The notes beneath the pieces are model-generated. The model was given only the letters and a program-made list of their open reading frames with translations, was not told the DNA's origin and did not search any database. A stretch of 33,120 nucleotides of DNA from Gammaproteobacteria bacterium. Lineage in GTDB: Bacteria; Pseudomonadota; Gammaproteobacteria; Pseudomonadales; Azotimanducaceae. The position numbers and the translations under genes were made by a program. Location of the stretch: assembly GCA_009919975.1 (NCBI GenBank), contig RGAU01000003.1:1-33120 (forward strand), given 5' to 3'. This document shows, one piece after another, positions 17,426 through 26,026 of the stretch (position 1 is its first letter; every line of letters begins with the position of its first letter).

Positions 17426-18000
17426 GGCCTCGGCTCCGGTTGCAGCCAGGGCCCAAGGCAGTGCTCCAGGGCGTTCATCAGCTCATCCACCCGCCGGGAC
17501 AGTAGACGATGGGCCATGAGCGCCGGGATCGCGATGGTAAGCCCCGTGGCGGTGCTGATGAGGGCGGCGCCGATACCGCCGGCGAGGAGCGCTCCGGCTC
17601 CGCCCTCGAGCGCATCGAGGCTGGAGAACACATCGATCATCCCCAGGACCGTGCCCAGCATGCCGAGCAGGGGCGTGATCATGGCCAAAATCCCCAGCAG
17701 GGTGAGATAGCGCTCGAGGCCCTGAAGCTCCTGCGCCGCCTGTTGCTCCAGGGCCCCCTTGAGGCCCTCCCCCGGCCCCCGCGCCTGGGCCACGGCGAGC
17801 AAGCGCCCTAAGGGACTTGTACCCAGGGCCTCCGGGGCCACCCGGGCCAGGGTTTCCGCGGTCAGGCCCCGCAGCGCGGCGGGCAACACCCGCTCGGCTC
17901 GGAGGGCCAGAAGGCGCTCAAAAATCAAAGTGAGGGCCAGCACGGAGGCCAGCGCAAGGGGCACCATGGTGGGGCCACCGGCAAGGAACCATTCAAACAT
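17422..18000 (-). CDS. exbB: MotA/TolQ/ExbB proton channel protein
   Basis: The partner of ExbD in the proton-driven inner-membrane motor. Using ATG 18000 (MFEWFLAGGPTM) gives 192 residues. The track's longer start runs back into the flavoprotein gene and has no family support. An N-terminal membrane helix (about 10-30) and two more around 100-160 are visible, with the TolQ/ExbB motif ITPLLGMLGTVLGMID and the later IGAALISTATGLTIAIPAL. Its start overlaps the preceding gene by 8 bases. Confidence 0.93.
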   Translation of the reverse strand: MFEWFLAGGPTMVPLALASVLALTLIFERLLALRAERVLPAALRGLTAETLARVAPEALGTSPLGRLLAVAQARGPGEGLKGALEQQAAQELQGLERYLTLLGILAMITPLLGMLGTVLGMIDVFSSLDALEGGAGALLAGGIGAALISTATGLTIAIPALMAHRLLSRRVDELMNALEHCLGPWLQPEPRP

Positions 18001-19174
18001 CGGCAGTGTCTCCAAAGATGGGGGCAAGGCCGGCGGTGAGGAAGCGGCCCTCCGGATCCCAGTGCCCGCGCAGGGCCCGGAAGCGCTCAAGGTTTTTCCC
18101 ATAGCAATGTTCGAAGGCCGCCCGATCGAGGGAGAAGCGCTTGCCCCAGTGGGGCCGGCCACCGAAGGCTCGAAAGATCGGCTCAACGCAGTCGAAGAGC
18201 GGCCCATAGGGACGGCGTGCATCCTGGTGCACGGAGATCGCCGCCACCCGCTGCCCCTGCGTTGGGGACAGCCAGCCCCGATCCCCGGCAACGATGCGGT
18301 ACTCCACGGGCCAGGGTAGCTTTGGGAAATCCTTCAAAAGCGCTTGCCGGAGCTCACGGAAGCAGGCTGGCCCGGCCTCGAGGGGCACGGAGTATTCCAT
18401 CTCGTTAAAGCGTGCGTCCCGATCGCTTGGGAAGATCTGCCAAGCCGGCCCCCAACGCTCCCCCTCGCCCCCGAAGGGCAAGGGGTCGAGCTTTATGGAC
18501 CGACCAAGGGGAATCTCCCGGAGCTGCTTGAAGAGCGTTTCATCGCTCGCGGGAATCCACCAAAACTCCCCGTGGCGTTGGCTACGGAAGCGTGCGTGAT
18601 TCCCTTCAAAAAGGGTCTCGAAGGGGATCTTGGCATTGCGCTCGGCCAGCCCGTAGGCCGGGCGCAGGCGAAGGGCAAGGGCCGTCACGACCCCCAAAAG
18701 GCCTAAGTGAATACGGGTGCCATCTAACGTCTCAGGGCCCGTGAGCACGTGGATCCGCCCGTCCCCATCCACCAGGCGCATACCCGTGACCATGGCCGCT
18801 AGGGACGGCAGGGCCCAACCCGTGCCATGGGTGCCGGTAGCCAGGGCGCCAGCGAGGCTTTGGCGATCGATATCCCCCTGATTCGCCAGCGCGAGGCCGT
18901 GGGCCGCCAGCTTCGGTCCCAGGTCTGCCAAGCGTTGCCCGGCGCCCAGCCAAAGCTGGCCGTCCTCAAGGACCACACCATCAAGGCCCTCCAGGGAGCC
19001 TAGGGCATCGTCGGCACCCCAGAGGGGGGAAAAGCTATGGCCGGCGCCCACCACCCGGCGCACGCCCGAGCCCTGGGGCGCCGCAAGCCAGCGCTGCACC
19101 GCCGCTTCCGAGGGCAAGGGGATTAGCTCGGCTTCGGGAAAGTGCTGGGCCCCGGACCAGTTCTCCCAAGCCAT
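17993..19174 (-). CDS. FAD-linked sugar-lactone oxidase family protein
   Basis: The 393-residue protein belongs to the family of L-gulono- and D-arabinono-1,4-lactone oxidases. The N-terminal FAD-binding part has the GAGHSFSPLW motif (about residue 43) and GALATGTHGTG. The C-terminal ALO domain ends with the characteristic RPHWGKRFSL and a DPEGRFLTAGL motif. The ATG at 19174 overlaps the preceding stop codon by one base (TAATG), so the track start at 19243 is rejected. The histidine in GHS is the usual covalent FAD site in this family. The substrate is not certain. Co-transcription with a PLP enzyme and exbBD is unusual. Confidence 0.87.
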   Translation of the reverse strand: MAWENWSGAQHFPEAELIPLPSEAAVQRWLAAPQGSGVRRVVGAGHSFSPLWGADDALGSLEGLDGVVLEDGQLWLGAGQRLADLGPKLAAHGLALANQGDIDRQSLAGALATGTHGTGWALPSLAAMVTGMRLVDGDGRIHVLTGPETLDGTRIHLGLLGVVTALALRLRPAYGLAERNAKIPFETLFEGNHARFRSQRHGEFWWIPASDETLFKQLREIPLGRSIKLDPLPFGGEGERWGPAWQIFPSDRDARFNEMEYSVPLEAGPACFRELRQALLKDFPKLPWPVEYRIVAGDRGWLSPTQGQRVAAISVHQDARRPYGPLFDCVEPIFRAFGGRPHWGKRFSLDRAAFEHCYGKNLERFRALRGHWDPEGRFLTAGLAPIFGDTADV

Positions 19175-20337
19175 TACCAGGCGCCTCCCCGAGCGGCGAT
19201 GGGCCAGGCTTCGACGATCTCCTCGGCGTCGTTTTCGACCCAAAGCCAGTCGTAGAGATTCACCGTGGGATCGCAGTGGGACACGCGCAGGCGGAGCCGC
19301 TCCCCGAGGGCCAGGGCACCGCCATCGCCAAAGCGCACCACCCCGTGCTCATCACCGGCAAAGAAATAGCGCGCCCCCGGAAGATCCAGCACCGCGGGCA
19401 GGGGGGATGGCCAGAGGCTCTTAAGCCCCGCGTCCACCGTAATGGCCCCTTCCCGAGGCTGGCTGATCGCCGTGCTGTGGACCGTGAGCGCCGTTGCAAA
19501 GCTGTCCAAGAGGGTCCCCTCGGGGCCCTCAAGTACCCCATATTCCTGATCCATGAAGGCGTAGGAACCGCACTGAAGGTCGGTGTAGAGCCCCGCCGGG
19601 CCATCGTAGAAAACGCTGCCCGTGCCACCGCCGGTGAAGACGGCAACGGGAACGCCCTTCGCCTCCGTAGCCGCCACCAAGCCTCGCGCCGCCTCGTGAT
19701 GGGCCTCACAAGCCGCCTGCCGCTCCCCAGCCTCCGCAATGTGCTGCACTTGGCCGGCGTAATGCTGAAAGCCATGGAAAGCGAGGCCCTTCGCCTTGAC
19801 CACGGCCTCTACCCGAGCCAGGGCCTCGGGTCCGGGGGCGACGCCGGTGCGCCCCATGGCCGGATCGAGATCCACCAATACGGGCATGACCACCCCGGCC
19901 TGAGCGGCACGCTGAGCCAGGGCCTCGATGCCTGTAAAGCTGTCCACCACAAGCGTAAGATCGGCGCCGCTTACCCGAAGTGCGATCATGCGATCGAGGG
20001 CTTGGGGGGCCAGCACCGGAGAAGTCACGAGCAGGGGCCCTACCCCGGCTCGGGCCATTACCTCCGCTTCCCGCGGTTTTGCTACGCAAAGCCCGAGGGC
20101 GCCGGCAGCCAGCTGGCGCCGCGCCACCTCAGGGCACTTGTGCATTTTTCCGTGAGGTCGAAGGCCCAAGCCGTAGCCAGACACTAGAGATTGCATGGCG
20201 GTCAGATTGCGCTCGAAGGCGCTGCGCTGAAGCACGAGCGCCGGCGTGGGAAGGGCTTCCCGGGGCAGAGGCTGCTCAAGCACCACGGGGGCATCGGGCC
20301 CGTAGTGCCCCAGGGGCGTAGGAACGCCGTTGGCCAT
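19174..20337 (-). CDS. D-threonine aldolase-like, fold-type III PLP enzyme
   Basis: Members of this alanine-racemase-fold family cleave or dehydrate D-hydroxy amino acids such as D-threonine, D-serine or D-3-hydroxyaspartate, using PLP and a divalent metal. The ATG at 20337 with AGGGAGG gives 387 residues. The PLP lysine lies in LRPHGKMHKCP (about Lys64). FTGGGTGS binds phosphate, and the C-terminal metal site has His and Cys in SHCDPTVNLYDW. It is the first gene of a seven-gene overlapping operon that ends with the selenoprotein. Which D-amino acid it uses cannot be read. Confidence 0.87.
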   Translation of the reverse strand: MANGVPTPLGHYGPDAPVVLEQPLPREALPTPALVLQRSAFERNLTAMQSLVSGYGLGLRPHGKMHKCPEVARRQLAAGALGLCVAKPREAEVMARAGVGPLLVTSPVLAPQALDRMIALRVSGADLTLVVDSFTGIEALAQRAAQAGVVMPVLVDLDPAMGRTGVAPGPEALARVEAVVKAKGLAFHGFQHYAGQVQHIAEAGERQAACEAHHEAARGLVAATEAKGVPVAVFTGGGTGSVFYDGPAGLYTDLQCGSYAFMDQEYGVLEGPEGTLLDSFATALTVHSTAISQPREGAITVDAGLKSLWPSPLPAVLDLPGARYFFAGDEHGVVRFGDGGALALGERLRLRVSHCDPTVNLYDWLWVENDAEEIVEAWPIAARGGAW

Positions 20338-20389
20338 ACTGTCCTCCCTGTCGCCCACCGAGGCAGGACCACCTTGGCGCGGCAATTGC

Positions 20390-20403
20390 TAACACGAGTG
20401 TTA
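20390..20403. promoter_or_regulatory. Candidate palindromic operator
   Basis: TAACAC-GA-GTGTTA is a perfect 14-base palindrome in the divergent spacer between the D-threonine aldolase-like gene and the EAL-type gene. Size and spacing resemble TetR-type operators. No regulator gene is nearby, and the binding protein is unknown. Confidence 0.45.
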
Positions 20404-20458
20404 TTGATCCTTATCGCGGGTCCGGATCACCATCCCTCCACGGAGAGAGTGCCAAGAC

Positions 20459-21652
20459 ATGGAAAGGGACGCCACCAAAAGCCTGTTCCAGAACCCCCTG
20501 GGCCAGAGCCTTCAGCCGACGCTTCGGGACGATGGCGCGGGGCTTAGCCTCCTCCACCGGGGGCAGCGCCTTCGCAGCCGCTTTGCGCCGCTTATCTCCC
20601 GGGCCCACGGGCGCCCTGTGGCCTACCGGGCCACGGTGCAGAGCGATGCTGAGACCGTCGCCTTCCTGGAGGGCGAGGCCGATCTCGAGCTGACTGCTGC
20701 CGTGACGACCCTTCACATGCAGCAGTTTCAGGCGACCCACAAGGGCGCCGGCGCCTGGCTGGTGTTGCCCGTGCCCGGCCCGGCGCTCCAGGACGCGACG
20801 CTTTGGCCGCCCGTGCCCCAGGATCTCTTCGCCAGCGATGGCTTCACGCCTTCGGAAGTCATGCTCAGCGTGTCCGTCGATAGCGCCCAGGCAGCGGTGC
20901 TCGCCGACTTCGCCCAATATCATCGAGCCCTTGGCTTTACCGTGGAAGTTCGAGGGCTTTCCCCCCACCGTGGGGATCTTGCGCTGCTCTGGGCGGGGTC
21001 GCCGGAGCTCGTGACCCTCGACGCCGCCTTCCTCCCCACGGCCGAGGGCTCGCCCCGAAAACTGGGACAGCTTCGGGCACTGATCACGCTTTTGCACGAA
21101 AGTGGTGCGATGGTGGGGCTAGAAGGTCTCACCCAGCCGGAGGCGCTCCGCTGGGCGTTGGATACCCCTGTGGACCTTGTGAGCGGCCCCGCCGTGTGGC
21201 CCTGGGCATCCCCCGCGCCTACGACCGGGGGAAGCCCTCTTGCCGGACCGGCCGCCCTCCCCGCCTTCGAGAAGGCGCTCGCCGCCCTGCGCACGGGAGA
21301 CGCGCTGGAGACGGCCTGCGCCACCCTGCTATACGAAGCCGGGGTGCTGCGTTGCTACGTATTGAATGACCAGGGGGAGCAGCTGGTGGAAAACCTCTCT
21401 CCGGCGGGGACGCGCAGCGATTCGCGCTATTGGCCCCTGGCCCAGGCCGAGGGAGCGAGCTGGGCCCACCGCCCTTACTTCCGCCAGGCCCTCGCCCATC
21501 CCGGCGCTCTACTGGTGAGCGACCCCTACTTCTCCTTACCCGATGGCGGCCCCTGCCAGACCCTATCGGCAAGCTTTCTGTGCGACGGCCAGCGCCAGGT
21601 GCTGTGCTGTGATCTGGAGCTGCCCCGGCCGCCGAGCGTGCTTCGTCCCTAG
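20459..21652 (+). CDS. Degenerate EAL-domain protein with C-terminal Cache-like sensor
   Basis: The 397-residue protein looks like an EAL (cyclic-di-GMP phosphodiesterase fold) domain followed by a small ligand-sensing domain. Residues 35-270 follow the EAL pattern (PLISRAHGRPVAYRATV, then ELVTLDAAFL, then VGLEGLTQPEALRWA), but the EAL glutamate and the DDFG motif are missing and only the glutamate of EGVE remains. It is therefore probably not a phosphodiesterase, though it could still bind ligand. Residues about 300-390 (WAHRPYFRQAL, VSDPYFSL) look like a Cache/PDC sensor, without membrane helices. Similar two-domain proteins are known in gammaproteobacteria. It is transcribed alone, divergent from the PLP-enzyme operon. 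Confidence 0.75.
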   Translation: MERDATKSLFQNPLGQSLQPTLRDDGAGLSLLHRGQRLRSRFAPLISRAHGRPVAYRATVQSDAETVAFLEGEADLELTAAVTTLHMQQFQATHKGAGAWLVLPVPGPALQDATLWPPVPQDLFASDGFTPSEVMLSVSVDSAQAAVLADFAQYHRALGFTVEVRGLSPHRGDLALLWAGSPELVTLDAAFLPTAEGSPRKLGQLRALITLLHESGAMVGLEGLTQPEALRWALDTPVDLVSGPAVWPWASPAPTTGGSPLAGPAALPAFEKALAALRTGDALETACATLLYEAGVLRCYVLNDQGEQLVENLSPAGTRSDSRYWPLAQAEGASWAHRPYFRQALAHPGALLVSDPYFSLPDGGPCQTLSASFLCDGQRQVLCCDLELPRPPSVLRP

Positions 21653-21677
21653 GGGCGAGCACGCCATCCGAGCAGGG

Positions 21678-22508
21678 CTAGGCGCCCTTAAAGAAGGTGT
21701 CGTAGCAGTGGTTGGTGGCTTCCATAAAGCCCGGCACGGAGCCGCAATCGAAGCGCCGCCCCTTAAACTTGTACGCCATCACGCAGCCCTGCTGAGCCTG
21801 GGCCCGGAGCGCGTCGGTAAGCTGAATTTCACCGTTCTTCCCTGCCTCCGTGCTCTCGATGAGTCCAAAGATGTCGGGGGTTAGGAGATAGCGTCCAATC
21901 ACCGCCAAGTTGGACGGGGCCTCGGCGGGGTCGGGTTTTTCCACCATGTCCGTGACGCGGATCAAATCGTCGCTGATGGCCTCCCCGGCAATCACGCCGT
22001 AGGCGCCGATTTCCTCCTGCGGAACCTCCATCACCGCTACGATGGAGCAACGGAACTGGGCGTGGAGCCGGGCCATTTGGGCCAGCACCCCATCACTCCC
22101 GGGGTTCAAACAGAGATCGTCCGCCAGCACCACCCCAAAGGGCTCATCCCCCACAAGGCGCCGGCTGACGAGAATGGCATGGCCAAGGCCCTTCATTTCG
22201 TTCTGCCGGGTGTAGCTGAAGCTGGCCTGCTCCATCAGCGTGCGGATGCCTTCCAGCGCGGCTTCTTTTCCCGAGCCCGCGATCTGCGTCTCGAGCTCGA
22301 AGCTCACGTCGAAGTGATCTTCGATGGCGCGCTTGCCCCGCCCCGTCACAAAGCAGATATCTCGCATGCCCGCTTCCACCGCCTCTTCCACGCCATACTG
22401 GACGAGCGGCTTATTGACGATGGGGAGCATTTCCTTCGGCATGGCCTTCGTGGCCGGAAGAAAGCGAGTGCCGTAACCGGCCACGGGAAAAACGCATTTG
22501 GTAACCAC
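21678..22508 (-). CDS. galU: UTP-glucose-1-phosphate uridylyltransferase (GalU)
   Basis: GalU makes UDP-glucose from UTP and glucose-1-phosphate for envelope sugars and exopolysaccharide. The 276-residue protein has the nucleotide-binding VFPVAGYGTRFLPATKAMPKEMLP at 6-29, GLGHAILVSRRLVGDEPFGVVLADD, and VEKPDPAEAPSNLAVIGRY. It starts at GTG with GAGGTGA close upstream. It is separated by 25 bases from the convergent EAL-type gene. All landmarks are intact. Confidence 0.96.
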   Translation of the reverse strand: MVTKCVFPVAGYGTRFLPATKAMPKEMLPIVNKPLVQYGVEEAVEAGMRDICFVTGRGKRAIEDHFDVSFELETQIAGSGKEAALEGIRTLMEQASFSYTRQNEMKGLGHAILVSRRLVGDEPFGVVLADDLCLNPGSDGVLAQMARLHAQFRCSIVAVMEVPQEEIGAYGVIAGEAISDDLIRVTDMVEKPDPAEAPSNLAVIGRYLLTPDIFGLIESTEAGKNGEIQLTDALRAQAQQGCVMAYKFKGRRFDCGSVPGFMEATNHCYDTFFKGA

Positions 22509-22725
22509 AAACTCACCTCGGCAGAAGAATGTCGAAACATTGCAGCATGAACCGTGCCGGCCCGCTACCGCAGGACCATGACCGCGATCCCCCAGCGAGT
22601 TTCCCCGGTCGACGGCTAAGGGCGACGCTTTATATTCTAATTAGCTATATCGTTATTCTTTTATTTGAAACCCGAGCTCCTTCGGCGCACGATGGAAGGC
22701 CAAGAAGCACCGCTCGTCTGGGCCC

Positions 22726-22739
22726 TTGACCTAAGTCAT
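22726..22739 (+). promoter_or_regulatory. FNR/ANR-like binding site upstream of ccoN
   Basis: TTGAC-CTAA-GTCAT resembles the FNR consensus TTGAT-N4-ATCAA, with inverted arms. Its centre (22732.5) is exactly 41.5 bases upstream of the start site expected from the -10-like TAAAGT at 22762-22767, which is the class II FNR arrangement. The fnr gene in this window encodes the likely regulator. Confidence 0.65.
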
Positions 22740-22761
22740 GCGACTTCGGCCCCGGCGTCGC

Positions 22762-22767
22762 TAAAGT
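22762..22767 (+). promoter_or_regulatory. Probable -10 box of the ccoN promoter
   Basis: TAAAGT matches four of six bases of TATAAT. It lies at the spacing expected for a class II FNR-activated promoter and would place the transcript start near 22774, about 53 bases before the ccoN ATG. Confidence 0.5.
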
Positions 22768-22826
22768 AGCCATGGAAGCTGCGTAGCCTTTGCGCAGCGG
22801 CGGACAAAGGGGGTGATTACGGGCTC

Positions 22827-24296
22827 ATGAATACGCAGGTCAGCGCCGAACCATACGACACCGGCATTATTCGGGCCTTCGCCCTGGCCACGGTTTTCTG
22901 GGGCATCATCGGCATGTCCGTGGGCGTGCTCATTGCGCTCCAGCTCGTCTTTCCCGAGCTCAATACGCCCTGGGAATACTTTCACTTTGGCCGCCTCCGC
23001 CCCCTACACACCAATACGGTGATCTTTGCCTTCGGCGGCAATGCGCTCATCGGCACGTCCTACTACATCGTGCAGCGCACCTGCCAGGCTCGCCTGTTCT
23101 CCGACGCCCTATCGAAGTTCACCTTCTGGGGCTGGCAGACGGTTATCCTGGCTGCGGCCATCACCCTCCCCCTGGGCATGACCACCACTCACGAATATGC
23201 CGAACTTGAATGGCCCATCGATATCCTCATTGCCATCGTTTGGGTGGCCTACGCCATCAACTTTATCGGCACCATCGCCCGGCGTAAGCCCCAGCATATT
23301 TACGTGGCGAACTGGTTCTTTTTGGCCTTCGTCATCACCATCGCCGTGCTGCACATTTTCAATAGCATTCAAATTCCCGTATCGCTTACGAAGTCCTACT
23401 ACGTGCCCGCCGGCGCCATGGATGCCATGATCCAGTGGTGGTACGGCCACAATGCCGTAGGCTTTTTCCTCACCGCCGGCTTCCTCGGCATGATGTATTA
23501 CTTCGTGCCGAAGCAAGCGGGCCGGCCGGTGTACTCCTACCGCCTATCCATCGTGCACTTTTGGGCGCTGATTGCGATCTACATGTGGGCCGGGCCCCAC
23601 CACCTGCACTACTCGGCGCTGCCCGATTGGGCCCAGTCCGTGGGCATGGTGATGTCCCTGGTACTCCTAGCCCCCTCCTGGGGCGGCATGATCAACGGCA
23701 TCATGACCCTCTCGGGGGCCTGGGATAAGCTCCGCACCGATCCCATCCTGAAGTTCCTCGTGGTGTCCCTGTCGTTCTATGGGATGAGTACCTTTGAGGG
23801 CCCCATGATGGCCATCAAGACCGTCAACGCGCTTTCCCATGACACGGACTGGACCATTGGTCACGTTCACTCTGGCGCCCTCGGCTGGGTGGCCATGATG
23901 ACCATCGGCTCCATCTACCACATGCTTCCAGCGGTCTCCGGACGCCGCGCTGGCGAGATGTATTCCATTGCCCTGGTGAACGTCCATTTCTGGCTGGCCA
24001 CGGTCGGCACCGTGCTCTATATCGCTTCCATGTGGGTCAACGGCCTGCTCCAGGGGCTCATGTGGCGCGCCGTTAACGACGACGGCACCCTCACCTATAC
24101 CTTTGTGGAATCGGTGGTGGCGAGCGGTCCCGGCTACCTGGTCCGCGCCCTCGGCGGCCTGATCTACCTCACGGGCATGCTCATCATGGGCTACAACGTT
24201 CTGAAGACCATTTCCGTTCCGGCACCGGAGGCCCCCCGTCCCGCGGATAGTGCCCCCGATGCCGCCGCCGGCGCCGCTGCAGGAGCCGCCGCATGA
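22827..24296 (+). CDS. ccoN: cbb3-type cytochrome c oxidase subunit I (CcoN)
   Basis: The catalytic subunit of the high-affinity cbb3 oxidase, carrying haem b and the haem b3-CuB site, which reduces oxygen and pumps protons. The 489-residue protein has about twelve membrane helices. It shows [37 protein letters not shown] with the CuB histidine and a Tyr next to it, AGPHHLHYS with two histidine ligands, and HVHSGALGW late in the chain. It ends in an Ala/Gly-rich tail. Its stop codon overlaps the ccoO start (ATGA). Confidence 0.97.
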   Translation: MNTQVSAEPYDTGIIRAFALATVFWGIIGMSVGVLIALQLVFPELNTPWEYFHFGRLRPLHTNTVIFAFGGNALIGTSYYIVQRTCQARLFSDALSKFTFWGWQTVILAAAITLPLGMTTTHEYAELEWPIDILIAIVWVAYAINFIGTIARRKPQHIYVANWFFLAFVITIAVLHIFNSIQIPVSLTKSYYVPAGAMDAMIQWWYGHNAVGFFLTAGFLGMMYYFVPKQAGRPVYSYRLSIVHFWALIAIYMWAGPHHLHYSALPDWAQSVGMVMSLVLLAPSWGGMINGIMTLSGAWDKLRTDPILKFLVVSLSFYGMSTFEGPMMAIKTVNALSHDTDWTIGHVHSGALGWVAMMTIGSIYHMLPAVSGRRAGEMYSIALVNVHFWLATVGTVLYIASMWVNGLLQGLMWRAVNDDGTLTYTFVESVVASGPGYLVRALGGLIYLTGMLIMGYNVLKTISVPAPEAPRPADSAPDAAAGAAAGAAA

Positions 24297-24898
24297 ACCA
24301 CGATCTGATCGAACGCAAAACCGGCCTCATGGTGACGCTGATCATCCTCGTGATCAGCCTCGGCGGTCTGGTAGAAATCCTGCCGCTCTTCAGCAGCGAA
24401 AGCACCACCACCCCCGTGGCCGGGCTCAAACCCCTAGCGGCGCTGGAGCTTGAGGGCCGCGATATCTACATTCGGGAGGGGTGCCACGTCTGCCATACGC
24501 AGATGGTTCGCCCCCTGCGCACGGAAACGGAACGCTACGGCCACTACTCCGTGGCCGGGGAAAGCGTTTACGAACACCCCTTCCTCTGGGGCTCAAAGCG
24601 CACGGGGCCGGATCTGGCCCGGGTGGGCGGCCGCTACAGCGATGACTGGCAGCGGGCGCACCTCTACAACCCCCGGGCCGTGGTCCCCGAATCCACCATG
24701 CCAGCGTTCCCCTGGCTCTTTGAGCGCACCCTCGATGGCGAGGAAACCGCCGCGAAGATGAAGGCTCTGGCCACGGTGGGCGTGCCCTACACGGACGCGG
24801 ACATGGCCGGCGCGCAAAGGGCCGTCGCCGGTCATTCTGAAGCCGATGCGCTGGTGGCCTACCTCCAGCAGCTCGGCACCCTGCTGAGCCGGAGGTAA
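24293..24898 (+). CDS. ccoO: cbb3 oxidase monohaem cytochrome c subunit (CcoO)
   Basis: CcoO is a membrane-anchored c-type cytochrome that passes electrons to CcoN. The 201-residue protein has one N-terminal membrane anchor (about 12-33), a single haem site Cys64-His-Val-Cys67-His68 ([13 protein letters not shown]), the motif [14 protein letters not shown], and a Met in STMPAFPW likely to be the other haem ligand. The ATG overlaps ccoN, and ccoQ follows two bases after the stop. Confidence 0.97.
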   Translation: MNHDLIERKTGLMVTLIILVISLGGLVEILPLFSSESTTTPVAGLKPLAALELEGRDIYIREGCHVCHTQMVRPLRTETERYGHYSVAGESVYEHPFLWGSKRTGPDLARVGGRYSDDWQRAHLYNPRAVVPESTMPAFPWLFERTLDGEETAAKMKALATVGVPYTDADMAGAQRAVAGHSEADALVAYLQQLGTLLSRR

Positions 24899-24900
24899 GC

Positions 24901-25077
24901 ATGGATCTGCCGCTGCTTCGCGGTCTCATGACCGTGGCCATGCTCCTCACCTTCCTTGGCCTGTTCCTTTGGGTATTCCGAGGCGGCAAGCACCGCTTTG
25001 ACGAGGCGGCAAAGCTCCCCTTTGCCGATGCTGAGGACACCCACTCCCCCACGGATTCGGAGACCCGCACGCCATGA
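24901..25077 (+). CDS. ccoQ: cbb3 oxidase subunit CcoQ
   Basis: A small subunit that stabilises the cbb3 complex, too short for the ORF track. The 58-residue product has one membrane helix (GLMTVAMLLTFLGLFLWVF), then a cytoplasmic tail with the family-typical FDEAAKLPFADA. It starts two bases after ccoO and ends in an ATGA overlap with ccoP, in the standard ccoNOQP order. Confidence 0.93.
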   Translation: MDLPLLRGLMTVAMLLTFLGLFLWVFRGGKHRFDEAAKLPFADAEDTHSPTDSETRTP

Positions 25078-25994
25078 CCGTCTTTTGGAGCATTTTTGTC
25101 ACCGTGGTGACCATCGGGACGCTCTTGGGGTCCTACTGGCTGCTCACCACGACGCGGAAAAGCGAAGTGAAGGATGGGGCCCACCTTGAGAAGGACCACA
25201 CCTTTGACGGCATCGCGGAGCTGGAAACACCTCTCCCCCGGTGGTGGTACTACCTGTTTCTCTTGACCATCGCCTTTAGCTTCGCCTACCTGGCGCTTTT
25301 CCCGGGGCTTGGAAACTTCAAGGGGCTTTTGGGCTGGAGCAGCACGGGGCAATGGGAGGGGGAAGTGGCCGCGGCGGCGGAGCGCTACAACCCTCTCTTT
25401 GAGCGCTACCTCGACACGCCCCTCCTCGCCCTCACGGAGGACCGGAAGGCCATGCGCATGGGCCAGCGCATCTTTGGAAACTACTGCGCCCAATGCCACG
25501 GCAGCGCGGCTCAAGGGGCCCATGGGTTCCCGAACCTTCGAGACCATGACTGGCTCTGGGGCAACAGCGAGGCCCAAATCCAAGCGAGCATTCGCCAGGG
25601 TCGGCAGGCGGCCATGCCCTCCTGGGCCGCGCCCCTCGGCGAAGAAGGGGTAAGGGCCATGGCGCAGTACGTACGCAGCCTCTCCGGCGCAGCCCACGAT
25701 GCCGCCCTCGCCGCGGAGGCCGCCCCCAAGTACAGCCTGTTTTGCGTCGCTTGCCACGGCCCCGCGGGCACGGGGAACATCGCCCTGGGCGCTCCAAATC
25801 TAACGGACAATATTTGGCTCTACGGCGGCTCCGCCGATGAGATCGCCTTTACCCTACGCCATGGCCGGAACGGACAGATGCCTTCCCACGAAGGGGTGCT
25901 GGACGATGCCCGCATCCACCTCGTCGCCGCCTATGTCCTGAGCTTAAGTAAAGGGGCGAGGGCCGCTGCCACCTCCACCGCGGCGGGACAGTAG
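25074..25994 (+). CDS. ccoP: cbb3 oxidase dihaem cytochrome c subunit (CcoP)
   Basis: CcoP is the dihaem cytochrome that accepts electrons for the oxidase. The 306-residue protein has an N-terminal membrane helix, a second one at about 58-76, and the motif HTFDGIAELETPLPRWW typical of CcoP. The two haem sites are Cys138-Ala-Gln-Cys141-His142 and Cys224-Val-Ala-Cys227-His228. Both domains also carry MPS motifs (AAMPSW, GQMPSH) with the axial methionines. The two-helix anchor is the long form of CcoP. Confidence 0.97.
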   Translation: MTVFWSIFVTVVTIGTLLGSYWLLTTTRKSEVKDGAHLEKDHTFDGIAELETPLPRWWYYLFLLTIAFSFAYLALFPGLGNFKGLLGWSSTGQWEGEVAAAAERYNPLFERYLDTPLLALTEDRKAMRMGQRIFGNYCAQCHGSAAQGAHGFPNLRDHDWLWGNSEAQIQASIRQGRQAAMPSWAAPLGEEGVRAMAQYVRSLSGAAHDAALAAEAAPKYSLFCVACHGPAGTGNIALGAPNLTDNIWLYGGSADEIAFTLRHGRNGQMPSHEGVLDDARIHLVAAYVLSLSKGARAAATSTAAGQ

Positions 25995-26026
25995 CCCGCC
26001 CCAAGGAAAAGGGAGCATCGCGAACC

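Larger units (their letters stand above)
22509..22826. promoter_or_regulatory. 318-base divergent galU-ccoN control region
   Basis: No gene is seen here. A strongly AT-rich patch at about 22629-22672 stands out from the GC-rich surroundings and may be an UP element or promoter for galU or for the cco operon. I could not fix its -35 and -10 boxes. Nearer ccoN there is an FNR-like site and a -10 box, listed separately. Confidence 0.5.

Noticed and set aside
24426-25757. 443-residue minus-strand ORF
   Set aside because: It is antisense to ccoO, ccoQ and ccoP, which are unmistakable.
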